From Bacteroidota bacterium (GTDB lineage: Bacteria; Bacteroidota; Bacteroidia; Chitinophagales; Chitinophagaceae): a DNA stretch of 42,520 bases. The notes under the pieces were generated by a model. That model saw only the letters and a list, made by a program, of their open reading frames with translations. It searched no databases and had not been told where the DNA came from. Positions 31,947-39,526 of the stretch are shown here, one piece after another. Every line of letters starts with the position of its first letter. Position 1 is the first letter of the stretch. A program made the translations under genes and the position numbers. The stretch covers positions 1-42,520 of the forward strand of contig CAUJFR010000130.1 of the NCBI GenBank assembly GCA_963169885.1, written 5' to 3'.

Positions 31947-32582
31947 ATGAATAAGTCTATTGCAGTTAAAAATATAGTATTTGTTGGATTTTTTCAGCCT
32001 TCAAAATTTGACAAATTCTTTTTTATAAAAAATGGTCTTGTCAAAGAAGACGAGATTTTAGAACCATCTGTATTTAGTCCTGAAGTTGTACAATTTAGAA
32101 CAACGGGTGTTTCTATAGCAATTTTATTAAACCAAATAATTATTCATCAAGTTGATATTTTGCAAGATAGAATTGATGAAATTGCTCAAAAACTGATACA
32201 ATCAAGTGATTTAGAAATTACAGCAATTGGGATAAACATTACATGGAACCTATCCCCGGATGAAAGTTTAGAAAACTCTACAAAAAATTTCTTTTTGAAC
32301 GAAAGAAATGAAATGTTTAGTAAATTTTTTAATTCGGATAATGTAATGTATGGTGCTTATGTGAGCAAAGACATTAGTGGTGGGAGATTGAAGCTTGAAA
32401 TAAAGCCCCAAGTTTCAAAACGATTGCACGACAACATAGAGATAGCTCGTTTTATTAGTTTTGCATTTAATTATCATTTTGATCATGATAAAAGTAAAAA
32501 TTTTGATACTTTGTTAAATGCTGTAAAAAACTACAAAAACTTTATCAAGGAAAGTGAAGAAATAATGTCCATTTATGGGTAA
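31947..32582 (+). CDS. Unrecognised protein, first gene of AT-rich island
   Basis: 211 residues, cytosolic, no signal peptide or membrane segment. Predicted alternating beta and alpha parts: KNIVFVGFFQPSKFDKFFF, VVQFRTTGVSIAILLNQIIIHQ, LEITAIGINITWNLS, GGRLKLEIKPQVS and a C-terminal helical stretch ending EESEEIMSIYG-like. The pattern of a strand-rich core followed by LKLEIKP and a closing helix with FAFNYHFDHD faintly recalls the sporadic TIGR04255 family, but I do not claim membership. AT-rich codon use (27% GC in the row at 32161-32220, against 53% at 33841-33900) marks it as foreign. It overlaps the next gene by 8 bp, so the two are translationally coupled. Confidence 0.65.
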   Translation: MNKSIAVKNIVFVGFFQPSKFDKFFFIKNGLVKEDEILEPSVFSPEVVQFRTTGVSIAILLNQIIIHQVDILQDRIDEIAQKLIQSSDLEITAIGINITWNLSPDESLENSTKNFFLNERNEMFSKFFNSDNVMYGAYVSKDISGGRLKLEIKPQVSKRLHDNIEIARFISFAFNYHFDHDKSKNFDTLLNAVKNYKNFIKESEEIMSIYG

Positions 32583-33072
32583 TGAAACAAATATTATTTT
32601 ATATGCTGAAGATGCAACTCAGCCTATGTTTAAATATTTTAATGCAGAGTATGAAGCGTGCAATACTCAGCCAGATAAGTACTTGCTTGCCATTATGCAG
32701 AATGGCGATGTAAAGGCTATTAGCGGGCATTTGCATGCCAGCGTAACAAATATATACCAATTAATTAATAATCATGTTGACAAAGAAAAACTTTTCTTAA
32801 CGGCTGTCGATAATTTAATTAAGAAAAACGATTTTTTACAATTGTCAATACAACTTGACCAAGAATTAATTTCTGAAGATGAATTTAGAGAAGAACTTGA
32901 ACGAAATGAAGTCAAGTATTTAATTAAAATGAACCCAGATTTTAAACTGGTAGATTTTAATTTAGTCACAGAAATTCTATCTAAATTAAACAGACAATTT
33001 ACAAGTGATGATGCATCGGAATTGTTTTCTATTCCTTTAGAACATATTAATAATTATTTAGACACAAAGTAG
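32575..33072 (+). CDS. Unrecognised mostly helical protein, second gene of AT-rich island
   Basis: 165 residues, acidic, soluble. Apart from a short opening strand (NIILYAEDATQP) it reads as helices: MFKYFNAEYEACN, HASVTNIYQLINNHVDKEKLFLTAVDNLIKKN, LQLSIQLDQELISEDEFREELERNEVKYLI and LVTEILSKLNRQF. No known motif. The start ATG lies inside the last 8 bp of the previous gene. AT-rich like its partners. Possible partner, antitoxin or regulator for the first protein; this rests on gene order only. Confidence 0.62.
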   Translation: MGNETNIILYAEDATQPMFKYFNAEYEACNTQPDKYLLAIMQNGDVKAISGHLHASVTNIYQLINNHVDKEKLFLTAVDNLIKKNDFLQLSIQLDQELISEDEFREELERNEVKYLIKMNPDFKLVDFNLVTEILSKLNRQFTSDDASELFSIPLEHINNYLDTK

Positions 33073-33092
33073 GCCAACGCACAAATAATTAT

Positions 33093-33488
33093 ATGAAGCA
33101 TGTTCATGAAAGTTGTTCTATTGAGTGTCAAGGTGCCAAAATTATTTCAAGAGATATACGCAGGTCTGCATATATAGAAATAGCACCTATTGGGAAATGT
33201 ACAACCTATAAGTGTAGATTAAATTCAGAAGCACTAATAGTTAAAGAACTGCCGCATCCTAAGAAACCTTTCTATAGAAGCAATTCTCAAGTTGATATTG
33301 GAACTCAACTTGAATGCGAGACGCTATTTTTGGCTGTTAATTCATTTAAAAGCTTAAAAATTGAAATTATCAATCATTCAGGAAGGCATAAGGCACAAAC
33401 TACAAATACAAATTCTTATACATTTGCAGAAATTACTAAACAAATTCCCAATATTCCTAATGTCTTAACTCTCCCAGAAGTAAAATAA
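33093..33488 (+). CDS. Unrecognised beta-rich protein, third gene of AT-rich island
   Basis: 131 residues, basic, no signal peptide. Early Cys residues (C8, C12, C36, C41) and His residues (H3, H5) in MKHVHESCSIEC could bind metal, though the spacing fits no family I know. Strand-like parts are SAYIEIAPIGKCTTYKCRLNSEALIVKEL and LKIEIINHSGRHKAQTTNTNSYTF. It begins 20 bp after the second gene and shares the low GC, so it is probably the last gene of the same operon. The possible start at 33093 follows an AT-rich spacer with no clear ribosome site. Confidence 0.55.
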   Translation: MKHVHESCSIECQGAKIISRDIRRSAYIEIAPIGKCTTYKCRLNSEALIVKELPHPKKPFYRSNSQVDIGTQLECETLFLAVNSFKSLKIEIINHSGRHKAQTTNTNSYTFAEITKQIPNIPNVLTLPEVK

Positions 33489-33819
33489 TTGTTTGTTTAA
33501 AAGTTGAGGAATAAAAATAATGGTTAGGCAAAAATCTTTAAACTAATTAGTTGAAAAAATAGTTTATAAAATTATTGATTATTTAAAAGCGGTAATGAGG
33601 GCTTTAAAAGTGCCATTTAGAAAATTTTCGCTACTAAACAACGTCGTTCAAGTTGATGTCAAAAATCCTTGCATAATTTTTTTATTAACTCTATGAGCCT
33701 TAATACGTTTTTAAAATACCGTACACTTTAGGACTATCTCAACCCTCTGCTTTCATCTGTTCCCGCCTTTTCCTTAATTTTGCCAACTGACCACCTTTAA
33801 CCGGTCATTTATTTATACC
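33489..33819. other. 331-bp spacer, end of AT-rich island and trxB promoter
   Basis: No gene. The first 230 bp are AT-rich like the island; composition returns to normal from about 33730. No terminator with a good stem was found after the third island gene. TAATTTTG at 33775-33782 fits TAnnTTTG and lies 37 bp before the trxB ATG. Confidence 0.55.
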
Positions 33820-34761
33820 ATGGATGCCACAGAAAAAGTACACTGCCTGATCATTGGTTCAGGTCCTGCCGGATATACTGCCGCTATTTATGCCAGCCGT
33901 GCTGGTCTCAATCCTGTTTTATACCAGGGAATTCAACCCGGAGGGCAGCTGACAATTACTACCGAAGTGGAAAACTATCCCGGCTATCCGGAAGGGATCC
34001 AGGGTCCTGAAATGATGGTGCATTTTGAGAAACAGGCGGCCCGTATGGGTGCGGATATACGTTACGGTCTGGCTACTGCTGTTGACTTCTCAGGACCTGT
34101 ACATAAAGTACAGATCGATGAGGAAAAATGGATCGAAGCCGATGCAGTGATTATTTCAACCGGTGCCTCCGCTAAATGGCTGGGACTGGAAAGTGAGCAA
34201 CGCCTCAATGGTTTTGGCGTTAGTGCCTGCGCGGTTTGTGATGGTTTCTTTTTTAAAGGAAAAGAAGTGGCGATTGTGGGAGCAGGTGATACGGCCGCCG
34301 AAGAAGCACTCTATCTTTCCAAGATCTGTTCACAGGTGCATATGATCGTACGCCGGGATGAAATGCGTGCCAGTAAAGTGATGCAGGAAAGAGTGAAGAA
34401 CACCCCGAATATTAAAATATACTGGAACAGTGTAACTGATGAAGTACTCGGCGACAAAAAAGTACATGCCGTACGTATTCATAATACAAAAACGGATGTG
34501 AAAGAAGAAGTACCGGTCAGCGCCTTCTTCGTCGCCATCGGCCATCAGCCCAATTCCGGTATCTTCAAACCCTTTATCGATATGGATGAAGCGGGCTATA
34601 TCAAAACCATTCCCGGTACCAGCAAGACCAATGTGGAAGGGGTGTTTGCATCCGGTGATGTGCAGGATAAAATTTACCGCCAGGCAGTGACCGCTGCCGG
34701 CAGTGGCTGTATGGCCGCCCTGGATGCAGAACGTTACCTCAGCGCTAAAGGTCTTCACTGA
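33820..34761 (+). CDS. trxB: Thioredoxin reductase
   Basis: FAD/NADPH enzyme that reduces thioredoxin. 313 residues with the FAD loop IIGSGPAGYTAAIYA (11-25), redox pair C137/C140 in ACAVCDG, NADPH loop VGAGDTAAEEA near 153-163, and the C-terminal FAD motif VEGVFASGDVQD. All parts of a low-molecular-weight TrxR are present. The stop TGA overlaps the folB ATG by one base, so the genes are co-translated. Confidence 0.96.
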   Translation: MDATEKVHCLIIGSGPAGYTAAIYASRAGLNPVLYQGIQPGGQLTITTEVENYPGYPEGIQGPEMMVHFEKQAARMGADIRYGLATAVDFSGPVHKVQIDEEKWIEADAVIISTGASAKWLGLESEQRLNGFGVSACAVCDGFFFKGKEVAIVGAGDTAAEEALYLSKICSQVHMIVRRDEMRASKVMQERVKNTPNIKIYWNSVTDEVLGDKKVHAVRIHNTKTDVKEEVPVSAFFVAIGHQPNSGIFKPFIDMDEAGYIKTIPGTSKTNVEGVFASGDVQDKIYRQAVTAAGSGCMAALDAERYLSAKGLH

Positions 34762-35123
34762 TGCCGGCTGTAATGTCTATCGAACTGCGTGATCTGCATT
34801 TCCATGCATTTCATGGCCTCTATCCGGAGGAACGGAAAACAGGAAATGATTTCCGTGTGTGGCTACAAGTGGATTATACACCGCCGGAAGAAGTAATCAC
34901 GGCTATTGAGGATACGATTAACTATGCCATTCTTTTTGACTTGGTGCAGAAAGCGATGCAAAACCCGGTTGAATTACTGGAAACCTTAGTAATGGAGATC
35001 GCCGGCAGCATCCATGTCCGTTTTCCCCAGGTCATTAAAATCAGTATTTCGGTTCACAAACTGCATCCGCCTATTGCCCGGTTTACCGGGGAAGTAGGGG
35101 TGAAATATGAAAAGGAATATTAA
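34761..35123 (+). CDS. folB: Dihydroneopterin aldolase
   Basis: Folate-pathway enzyme that cleaves 7,8-dihydroneopterin to 6-hydroxymethyl-dihydropterin. 120 residues; LRDLHFHAFHGLYPEERKTGNDFRV at the start contains the conserved Glu (E23) and H-G-x-x-x-E pattern; the active-site Lys lies in VHKLHPPI near residue 101, followed by ARFTGEVGVKYE. A start at 34773 (MSIEL) is an alternative, but the TGATG junction with trxB favours 34761. It converges with the MATE gene with a 4-bp overlap. Confidence 0.93.
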   Translation: MPAVMSIELRDLHFHAFHGLYPEERKTGNDFRVWLQVDYTPPEEVITAIEDTINYAILFDLVQKAMQNPVELLETLVMEIAGSIHVRFPQVIKISISVHKLHPPIARFTGEVGVKYEKEY

Positions 35124-36481
35124 AATACTTTAGCCTTCCAACGGCCACTGCGGATATACCAGAGGGAGGGGACAAAAAGGCAAAGCCAGTAAAGCCACTC
35201 ACTCATCCAGCCGATATGAATCGGCAGAAAGAAATACTCATTCACCAGGTATACATAGGATGAATACATAATGATCGCAAACAGCTCGATAAGGAATGTG
35301 ATCTTTGTATTGCCGGTTCCGGTAACTGCACTCAGCAGAATGATCGAAAAAGACATCAGGATCATCGCCGCGGTAACCACCCGAAGCGATGGCAGCGCTG
35401 CCTGAATAAATACCTCTCCCTGGCCAAAAATGGATAAAAAGGTCTCCGGAAAAATATTGAGCAGCGTACAGGCGATCAGCGCCCAACCCGAACTCAGCCG
35501 TACGATGCGGATGATCAGGGGCACCACCTGGTCTTTCTTATTCTGACCTATCACATTACTCACCATGGCATTGGTGGTGGCGGCAAAGGCCCAGGTCACA
35601 CATCCAAATACCCCGAAGATGTTCCGCATTACATTCGACACTTTCAGGGCCATATCCCCATGATGCTCGGTCAATAAAAAGAAAAACTGCCAGCTGATGA
35701 TACTGATCGCATGCTGGAACATGAGCGGGGCAGACATCGAAAAGATAAGCGCGCTGTTTTCCTTATTCCACCGCATGTCTTTAAATAAACCAAACCGCTG
35801 ACTGATTCCTTTCCAGCGGATCACCAGGAAGATGACAAACATGCCTACGAATTCTGCAATCACCGATGCAATGGCCGCCCCGTTGAACCCGAGTTCTGGT
35901 AAGCCCCAGTGACCAAAAATAAGCAGGTAATCCAGACCTACATTGGCCAGGGTTTCCGCCAGTGTGCCGGCTACCAGGTAACGGCTCTGGTTGGTGCCGA
36001 CCAGGAGCGCATTCCGCAGCTGGTAGATATACAGAAAGGGGAGCCCCCAGATCCGGATACGCAGGAAACTGACGGCTTTTTCCTGCACAGCAGGGTCATG
36101 TATAATCAGGCTGAAAATAGCAGGCGTAAGCACCCAGGTAATTATAATACCCGCCACAGCCACCAGCAACCCGATCAGAACCCCCTGGGTAAAGAGTTTA
36201 CCGATTTCCTCCGGCCTGTTTTCCCCGGCCCTGCGGGCTATCAGGGCCTGCAAGCCATTGTTGAGTCCATAGCCGATCGCGGCAAAAATGAGGTAATAAA
36301 CCCCGGTTATCCCTGCCACGGCCAAGGCATAAGTGTCCCCGTTGTAATGCCCCAGGAAAATATTATTGATAATAAAATTCAACTGGGGAATCAGGATGGC
36401 CAGACTGATGGGCAGGGCGATCCGGAAGATCTGCCGGTTGCTGATCCCCACCTGTAATTGGCTATGTTTGTTGGCGGACAT
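35120..36481 (-). CDS. MATE family efflux transporter
   Basis: Inner-membrane protein of 453 residues with about twelve hydrophobic segments in two similar halves, as in multidrug and toxic-compound extrusion pumps (PF01554). Typical pieces: FRIALPISLAILIPQLNFIINNIFLGHYN at the start, GLNNGLQALIARRAGE, and in the second half AFAATTNAMVSNVIGQNKKDQV. Such pumps expel cationic compounds using Na+ or H+; the substrate cannot be told. Standalone, divergent from the DUF3822 gene. Confidence 0.92.
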   Translation of the reverse strand: MSANKHSQLQVGISNRQIFRIALPISLAILIPQLNFIINNIFLGHYNGDTYALAVAGITGVYYLIFAAIGYGLNNGLQALIARRAGENRPEEIGKLFTQGVLIGLLVAVAGIIITWVLTPAIFSLIIHDPAVQEKAVSFLRIRIWGLPFLYIYQLRNALLVGTNQSRYLVAGTLAETLANVGLDYLLIFGHWGLPELGFNGAAIASVIAEFVGMFVIFLVIRWKGISQRFGLFKDMRWNKENSALIFSMSAPLMFQHAISIISWQFFFLLTEHHGDMALKVSNVMRNIFGVFGCVTWAFAATTNAMVSNVIGQNKKDQVVPLIIRIVRLSSGWALIACTLLNIFPETFLSIFGQGEVFIQAALPSLRVVTAAMILMSFSIILLSAVTGTGNTKITFLIELFAIIMYSSYVYLVNEYFFLPIHIGWMSEWLYWLCLFVPSLWYIRSGRWKAKVF

Positions 36482-36548
36482 GGTAAAAAGGAGGCAAACC
36501 TACGATATTTAAATTTTTGTCTATTATTGCACGAATTGAAAACCGATT

Positions 36549-37355
36549 TTGAAACAGTTATTTACTATAGAAAATAATCCGGAAACAGCCGTTCAGCCCG
36601 TACTTTCCCTCCGGCTGGGAAACCACCACCTGGGGTATTCCATTACCAGTCCTGATGGAGATAAGTTGTACAGCCTGGCCTATTACCGCACCGAACAAAC
36701 TGATACCGCCGCACTGGAAGAATTACTGGCACAAACACCCGCATTGCACAACCAATTTTACAGTGTTCAGGTGGCCTGGGATTTTACCGGTAATGCCCTG
36801 CTATCTTCAGTAGAACATCAGCCGGAAGAATCCGGTACGATGCTCAGGGCTTTATTCGGAACAAACGGACAGGAAGAAGTGATCACGGAGAATATCAGTA
36901 ACTGGCAATTATTCAATGTGTACGCCGTACCGGCCGGACTCCTGCAAAAAATAAAACAACAATACCCGGCTGCACAGAGCCGTCACCAGATCTCCCTTTC
37001 CATTAAACAGGTAATTGCCGCCACGGAAGAAGGAAATATGTATGTGGATTTCCGTCCGGATGATTTCACCGTGTTACTGGTAAAATCAAGCCGGCTGTTA
37101 CTGGCACAGACCTATACATACTCCACACCGGAAGATGTGGTGTATTACCTGCTTAAAATATGCAGCCGCCTGGGGCTTTCCCAACAGGAATTGCAGTTAC
37201 AGGTATCCGGACTGATCGATAGTAATTCTGCATTGTATAAAGAACTTTACCAGTATTTCCTTCATATCGGATTCCGTGAATCCGGCTGGCAGGGAAATGA
37301 CTACCCGGCCCATTTTTTTACCACCCTTAACGACCTGGCCCGATGCGCATCATAG
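36549..37355 (+). CDS. DUF3822 family protein
   Basis: 268 residues with an apparent TTG start (MKQLFTIENNP); the frame is closed by TGA just upstream at 36537, and no ATG or GTG lies in the N-terminal part. The sequence fits DUF3822 (PF12864), a Bacteroidota family often next to rsmD: an actin-like first half (LSLRLGNHHLGYSITSPDGDKLYSLAYYR) and a second half with VYVDFRPDDFTVLLVKSSRLLLAQTYTY and DVVYYLLKICSRLGLSQQ, recalling PilM/Hsp70-like folds. Role unknown. The last 13 bp overlap rsmD, so translation is coupled. Confidence 0.82.
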   Translation: MKQLFTIENNPETAVQPVLSLRLGNHHLGYSITSPDGDKLYSLAYYRTEQTDTAALEELLAQTPALHNQFYSVQVAWDFTGNALLSSVEHQPEESGTMLRALFGTNGQEEVITENISNWQLFNVYAVPAGLLQKIKQQYPAAQSRHQISLSIKQVIAATEEGNMYVDFRPDDFTVLLVKSSRLLLAQTYTYSTPEDVVYYLLKICSRLGLSQQELQLQVSGLIDSNSALYKELYQYFLHIGFRESGWQGNDYPAHFFTTLNDLARCAS

Positions 37356-37888
37356 GAGGTGAACATGGCGGACGAAAATTCAACCCGCCCACGAATATGC
37401 CCTATACCCGTCCCACCACGGATATAGCCAAGGAAGGATTATTCAATGTACTCCAGCATAAAATGGATTTCGAAAACCTCAAAACACTGGATTTGTTTGG
37501 CGGTACGGGCAGTATCAGTTATGAACTGGCTTCAAGGGGTGTACCGGACCTCACCATTGTGGAGAAGGACCATGCGATGTTTGATTTTATTAAAAAAACA
37601 GCAGCGGCATTAAAACTGGAAAATTTCAAAATAATCAAAATGGATGTGTTCAAATACATCCAGCAATGTACGGAGCGCTTTGATTTCATTTTTGCCGGAC
37701 CACCGTATGCGCTCACCAATATCGACGACCTGCCCCGGCTGATTTTTGAAAAACAGTTACTGAATAAAGAGGGCCGCTTCGTCCTTGAGCACACGCCCCG
37801 GAATGATTATAAAGCCACCCCGTTTTTTGTAGCGGAACGGAACTACGGTACCACTGTATTCTCTACTTTTGTAGAGGACAGGGACTAA
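37343..37888 (+). CDS. rsmD: 16S rRNA (guanine966-N2)-methyltransferase
   Basis: SAM-dependent enzyme that methylates G966 of 16S rRNA. 181 residues: start MRIIGGEHGGRKF, RPTTDIAKEGLFNVL, SAM loop LDLFGGTGSISYELASRG (49-66), acidic VEKD (73-76). Motif IV reads FAGPPYAL with G119 where DPPY or NPPY is usual. It starts within the DUF3822 gene and ends 2 bp before the cyclo-ligase gene. Confidence 0.92.
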   Translation: MRIIGGEHGGRKFNPPTNMPYTRPTTDIAKEGLFNVLQHKMDFENLKTLDLFGGTGSISYELASRGVPDLTIVEKDHAMFDFIKKTAAALKLENFKIIKMDVFKYIQQCTERFDFIFAGPPYALTNIDDLPRLIFEKQLLNKEGRFVLEHTPRNDYKATPFFVAERNYGTTVFSTFVEDRD

Positions 37889-37890
37889 CT

Positions 37891-38460
37891 ATGACGAAGA
37901 AAGCACTCCGTAATTATTACAAGGAAAAAAGAAAGGCACTGACCACTGGTGAACAGTCGAGGCTGGATGATCTCCTGCTGATACAGTTCCAGCAGGCGGA
38001 TATCCCTTTTGTAGAAACCCTTTTTTCCTATTGGCCGATGGCGTCCATGCGGGAACCCGATACCCACCTGTTTGCTGATTTTTTGGAGTTCAGGAATCCG
38101 GAACTCCGGGTAGCCTATCCGCGGATCACAGTGGATGGAAACACCATGATTTCAGTGTTGACTGATGACTCCACCCGTTTTTTGCAAAATGGGTTTGGTA
38201 CCTACGAACCGGAAACGGGTGAAATCCTGTCTCCTGACACAATCGATATCATATTTGTACCCCTGCTTTGTTTTGATAAAAAAGGCTACCGTGTCGGCTA
38301 TGGAAAAGGCTACTATGACCGCTACCTGGCCGCTTGTAATCCGGATTGTATCCGGGTGGGATTCTCCTATTTTGAACCTATAGACGAAATCCCGGATAAG
38401 CACGAATTTGACGTACCTTTAAGTCTTTGTATGACGCCTCAATCGATTTATGTTTTCTAA
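37891..38460 (+). CDS. 5-formyltetrahydrofolate cyclo-ligase
   Basis: Converts 5-formyl-THF to 5,10-methenyl-THF with ATP. 189 residues with the N-terminal basic helix KALRNYYKEKRKAL, VPLLCFDKKGYRVGYGKGYYDRYL containing the family ATP/substrate loop (136-146), and the closing DVPLSLCMTPQSIYVF. Length is normal. Its last 11 bp overlap the lpxK start. Confidence 0.93.
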   Translation: MTKKALRNYYKEKRKALTTGEQSRLDDLLLIQFQQADIPFVETLFSYWPMASMREPDTHLFADFLEFRNPELRVAYPRITVDGNTMISVLTDDSTRFLQNGFGTYEPETGEILSPDTIDIIFVPLLCFDKKGYRVGYGKGYYDRYLAACNPDCIRVGFSYFEPIDEIPDKHEFDVPLSLCMTPQSIYVF

Positions 38461-39523
38461 TTTTTTTCTCAAATCCTTCCGGATCTTTTTACTGCCGTTC
38501 GCCTTACTGTACTGGGCGGTAATTGCTGTCCGCAACTGGTTCTTTGATAAAAAAATACTGGGATCCAGTACGTTTGGCCTTCCATTGATCTGTATTGGCA
38601 ACTTATCCGTGGGTGGAACAGGCAAATCTCCCATGGTAGAGTACCTCGTTACGGGACTCAAAGACCAATACAGGGTAGGCACCCTGAGCCGGGGATACAA
38701 ACGGAAGACAAGGGGCTATGCGCTGGCGAATGAAAAGACAACCGCTCTGGAAATCGGGGATGAGCCGATGCAGTTTCACCTGAAGTTTCCGGAAATCCCT
38801 GTTGCTGTAGGTGAAGAACGGATAGAAGCAATCCCGCAGTTGCTGCATGACCGCCCGGATACTCAGGTTATCATTCTGGATGATGCGTTTCAGCACCGGA
38901 CCGTTAAAGCCGGTCTTAATATTCTGCTCACGGATTATAATAATCTCTTTACCCGTGATTTTTACCTGCCTACCGGAGATCTGAGGGACCTGAAAAGCAG
39001 CTATAAACGGGCCGAAGTAATTGTGGTGACCAAGTGCCGCAAGGACCTGGATGAAACGGAAAAGAAAAAAATTATAAAGGAAATTTCACCCATTCCCGGA
39101 CAACAGATCTATTTCACCTGTATTGATTACAGTCGTCCCTATCATATCATCAGCAAGGAAGAAAAAGGACTGGAATCACAAGTGGAGATTTTGCTGGTCA
39201 CGGGCATTGCCAATCCCCGTCCGCTAAAAAAATTACTGGAAGGGCACAGTAATACTTATCAGATGTTGCAGTATGCGGACCATCATATTTTCACGATCGA
39301 TGATTTAAGGGATATCCGGCAGGCCTATGCTAAAATGAATTCAAGGGAGAAAGTAATCCTGACCACTGAGAAGGATGCGGTACGGTTGTTGAAGTTTGCA
39401 GAAGAAATCAGGGAATTGCCCCTTTATGTAGTACCGGTCCGTCACCGGTTTTTGTTTGACGAAGGCCCGGCTTTTGATAAGCGGGTCAGTAATTTTATTA
39501 AAGAGTTTAAAAAAGAGGAGTAA
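38450..39523 (+). CDS. lpxK: Tetraacyldisaccharide 4'-kinase
   Basis: Lipid A pathway kinase that phosphorylates the 4' position of the tetraacyl disaccharide at the inner membrane. 357 residues: N-terminal hydrophobic helix (about 8-28) as membrane anchor, Walker A loop in GNLSVGGTGKSPMVEYL (GGTGKS at 55-60), VGTLSRGYKRKTRGY, and DDAFQHR near 141-147. C-terminal parts include ILLVTGIANPRPL and ILTTEKDAVRL. Normal for Bacteroidota. It overlaps the cyclo-ligase gene and lies 3 bp before rnr. Confidence 0.95.
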   Translation: MFSNFFLKSFRIFLLPFALLYWAVIAVRNWFFDKKILGSSTFGLPLICIGNLSVGGTGKSPMVEYLVTGLKDQYRVGTLSRGYKRKTRGYALANEKTTALEIGDEPMQFHLKFPEIPVAVGEERIEAIPQLLHDRPDTQVIILDDAFQHRTVKAGLNILLTDYNNLFTRDFYLPTGDLRDLKSSYKRAEVIVVTKCRKDLDETEKKKIIKEISPIPGQQIYFTCIDYSRPYHIISKEEKGLESQVEILLVTGIANPRPLKKLLEGHSNTYQMLQYADHHIFTIDDLRDIRQAYAKMNSREKVILTTEKDAVRLLKFAEEIRELPLYVVPVRHRFLFDEGPAFDKRVSNFIKEFKKEE

Positions 39524-39526
39524 GAT

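Noticed and set aside
31947-32582. Naming the first island protein as a TIGR04255 member or antitoxin
   Set aside because: Only a faint pattern resemblance; no diagnostic motif, so left as unrecognised.
31740-33760. Island ends as attachment-site direct repeats of an integrative element
   Set aside because: No convincing direct repeat was found between the left (31683-31840) and right (33489-33760) edges by eye, and no integrase or tRNA is present.
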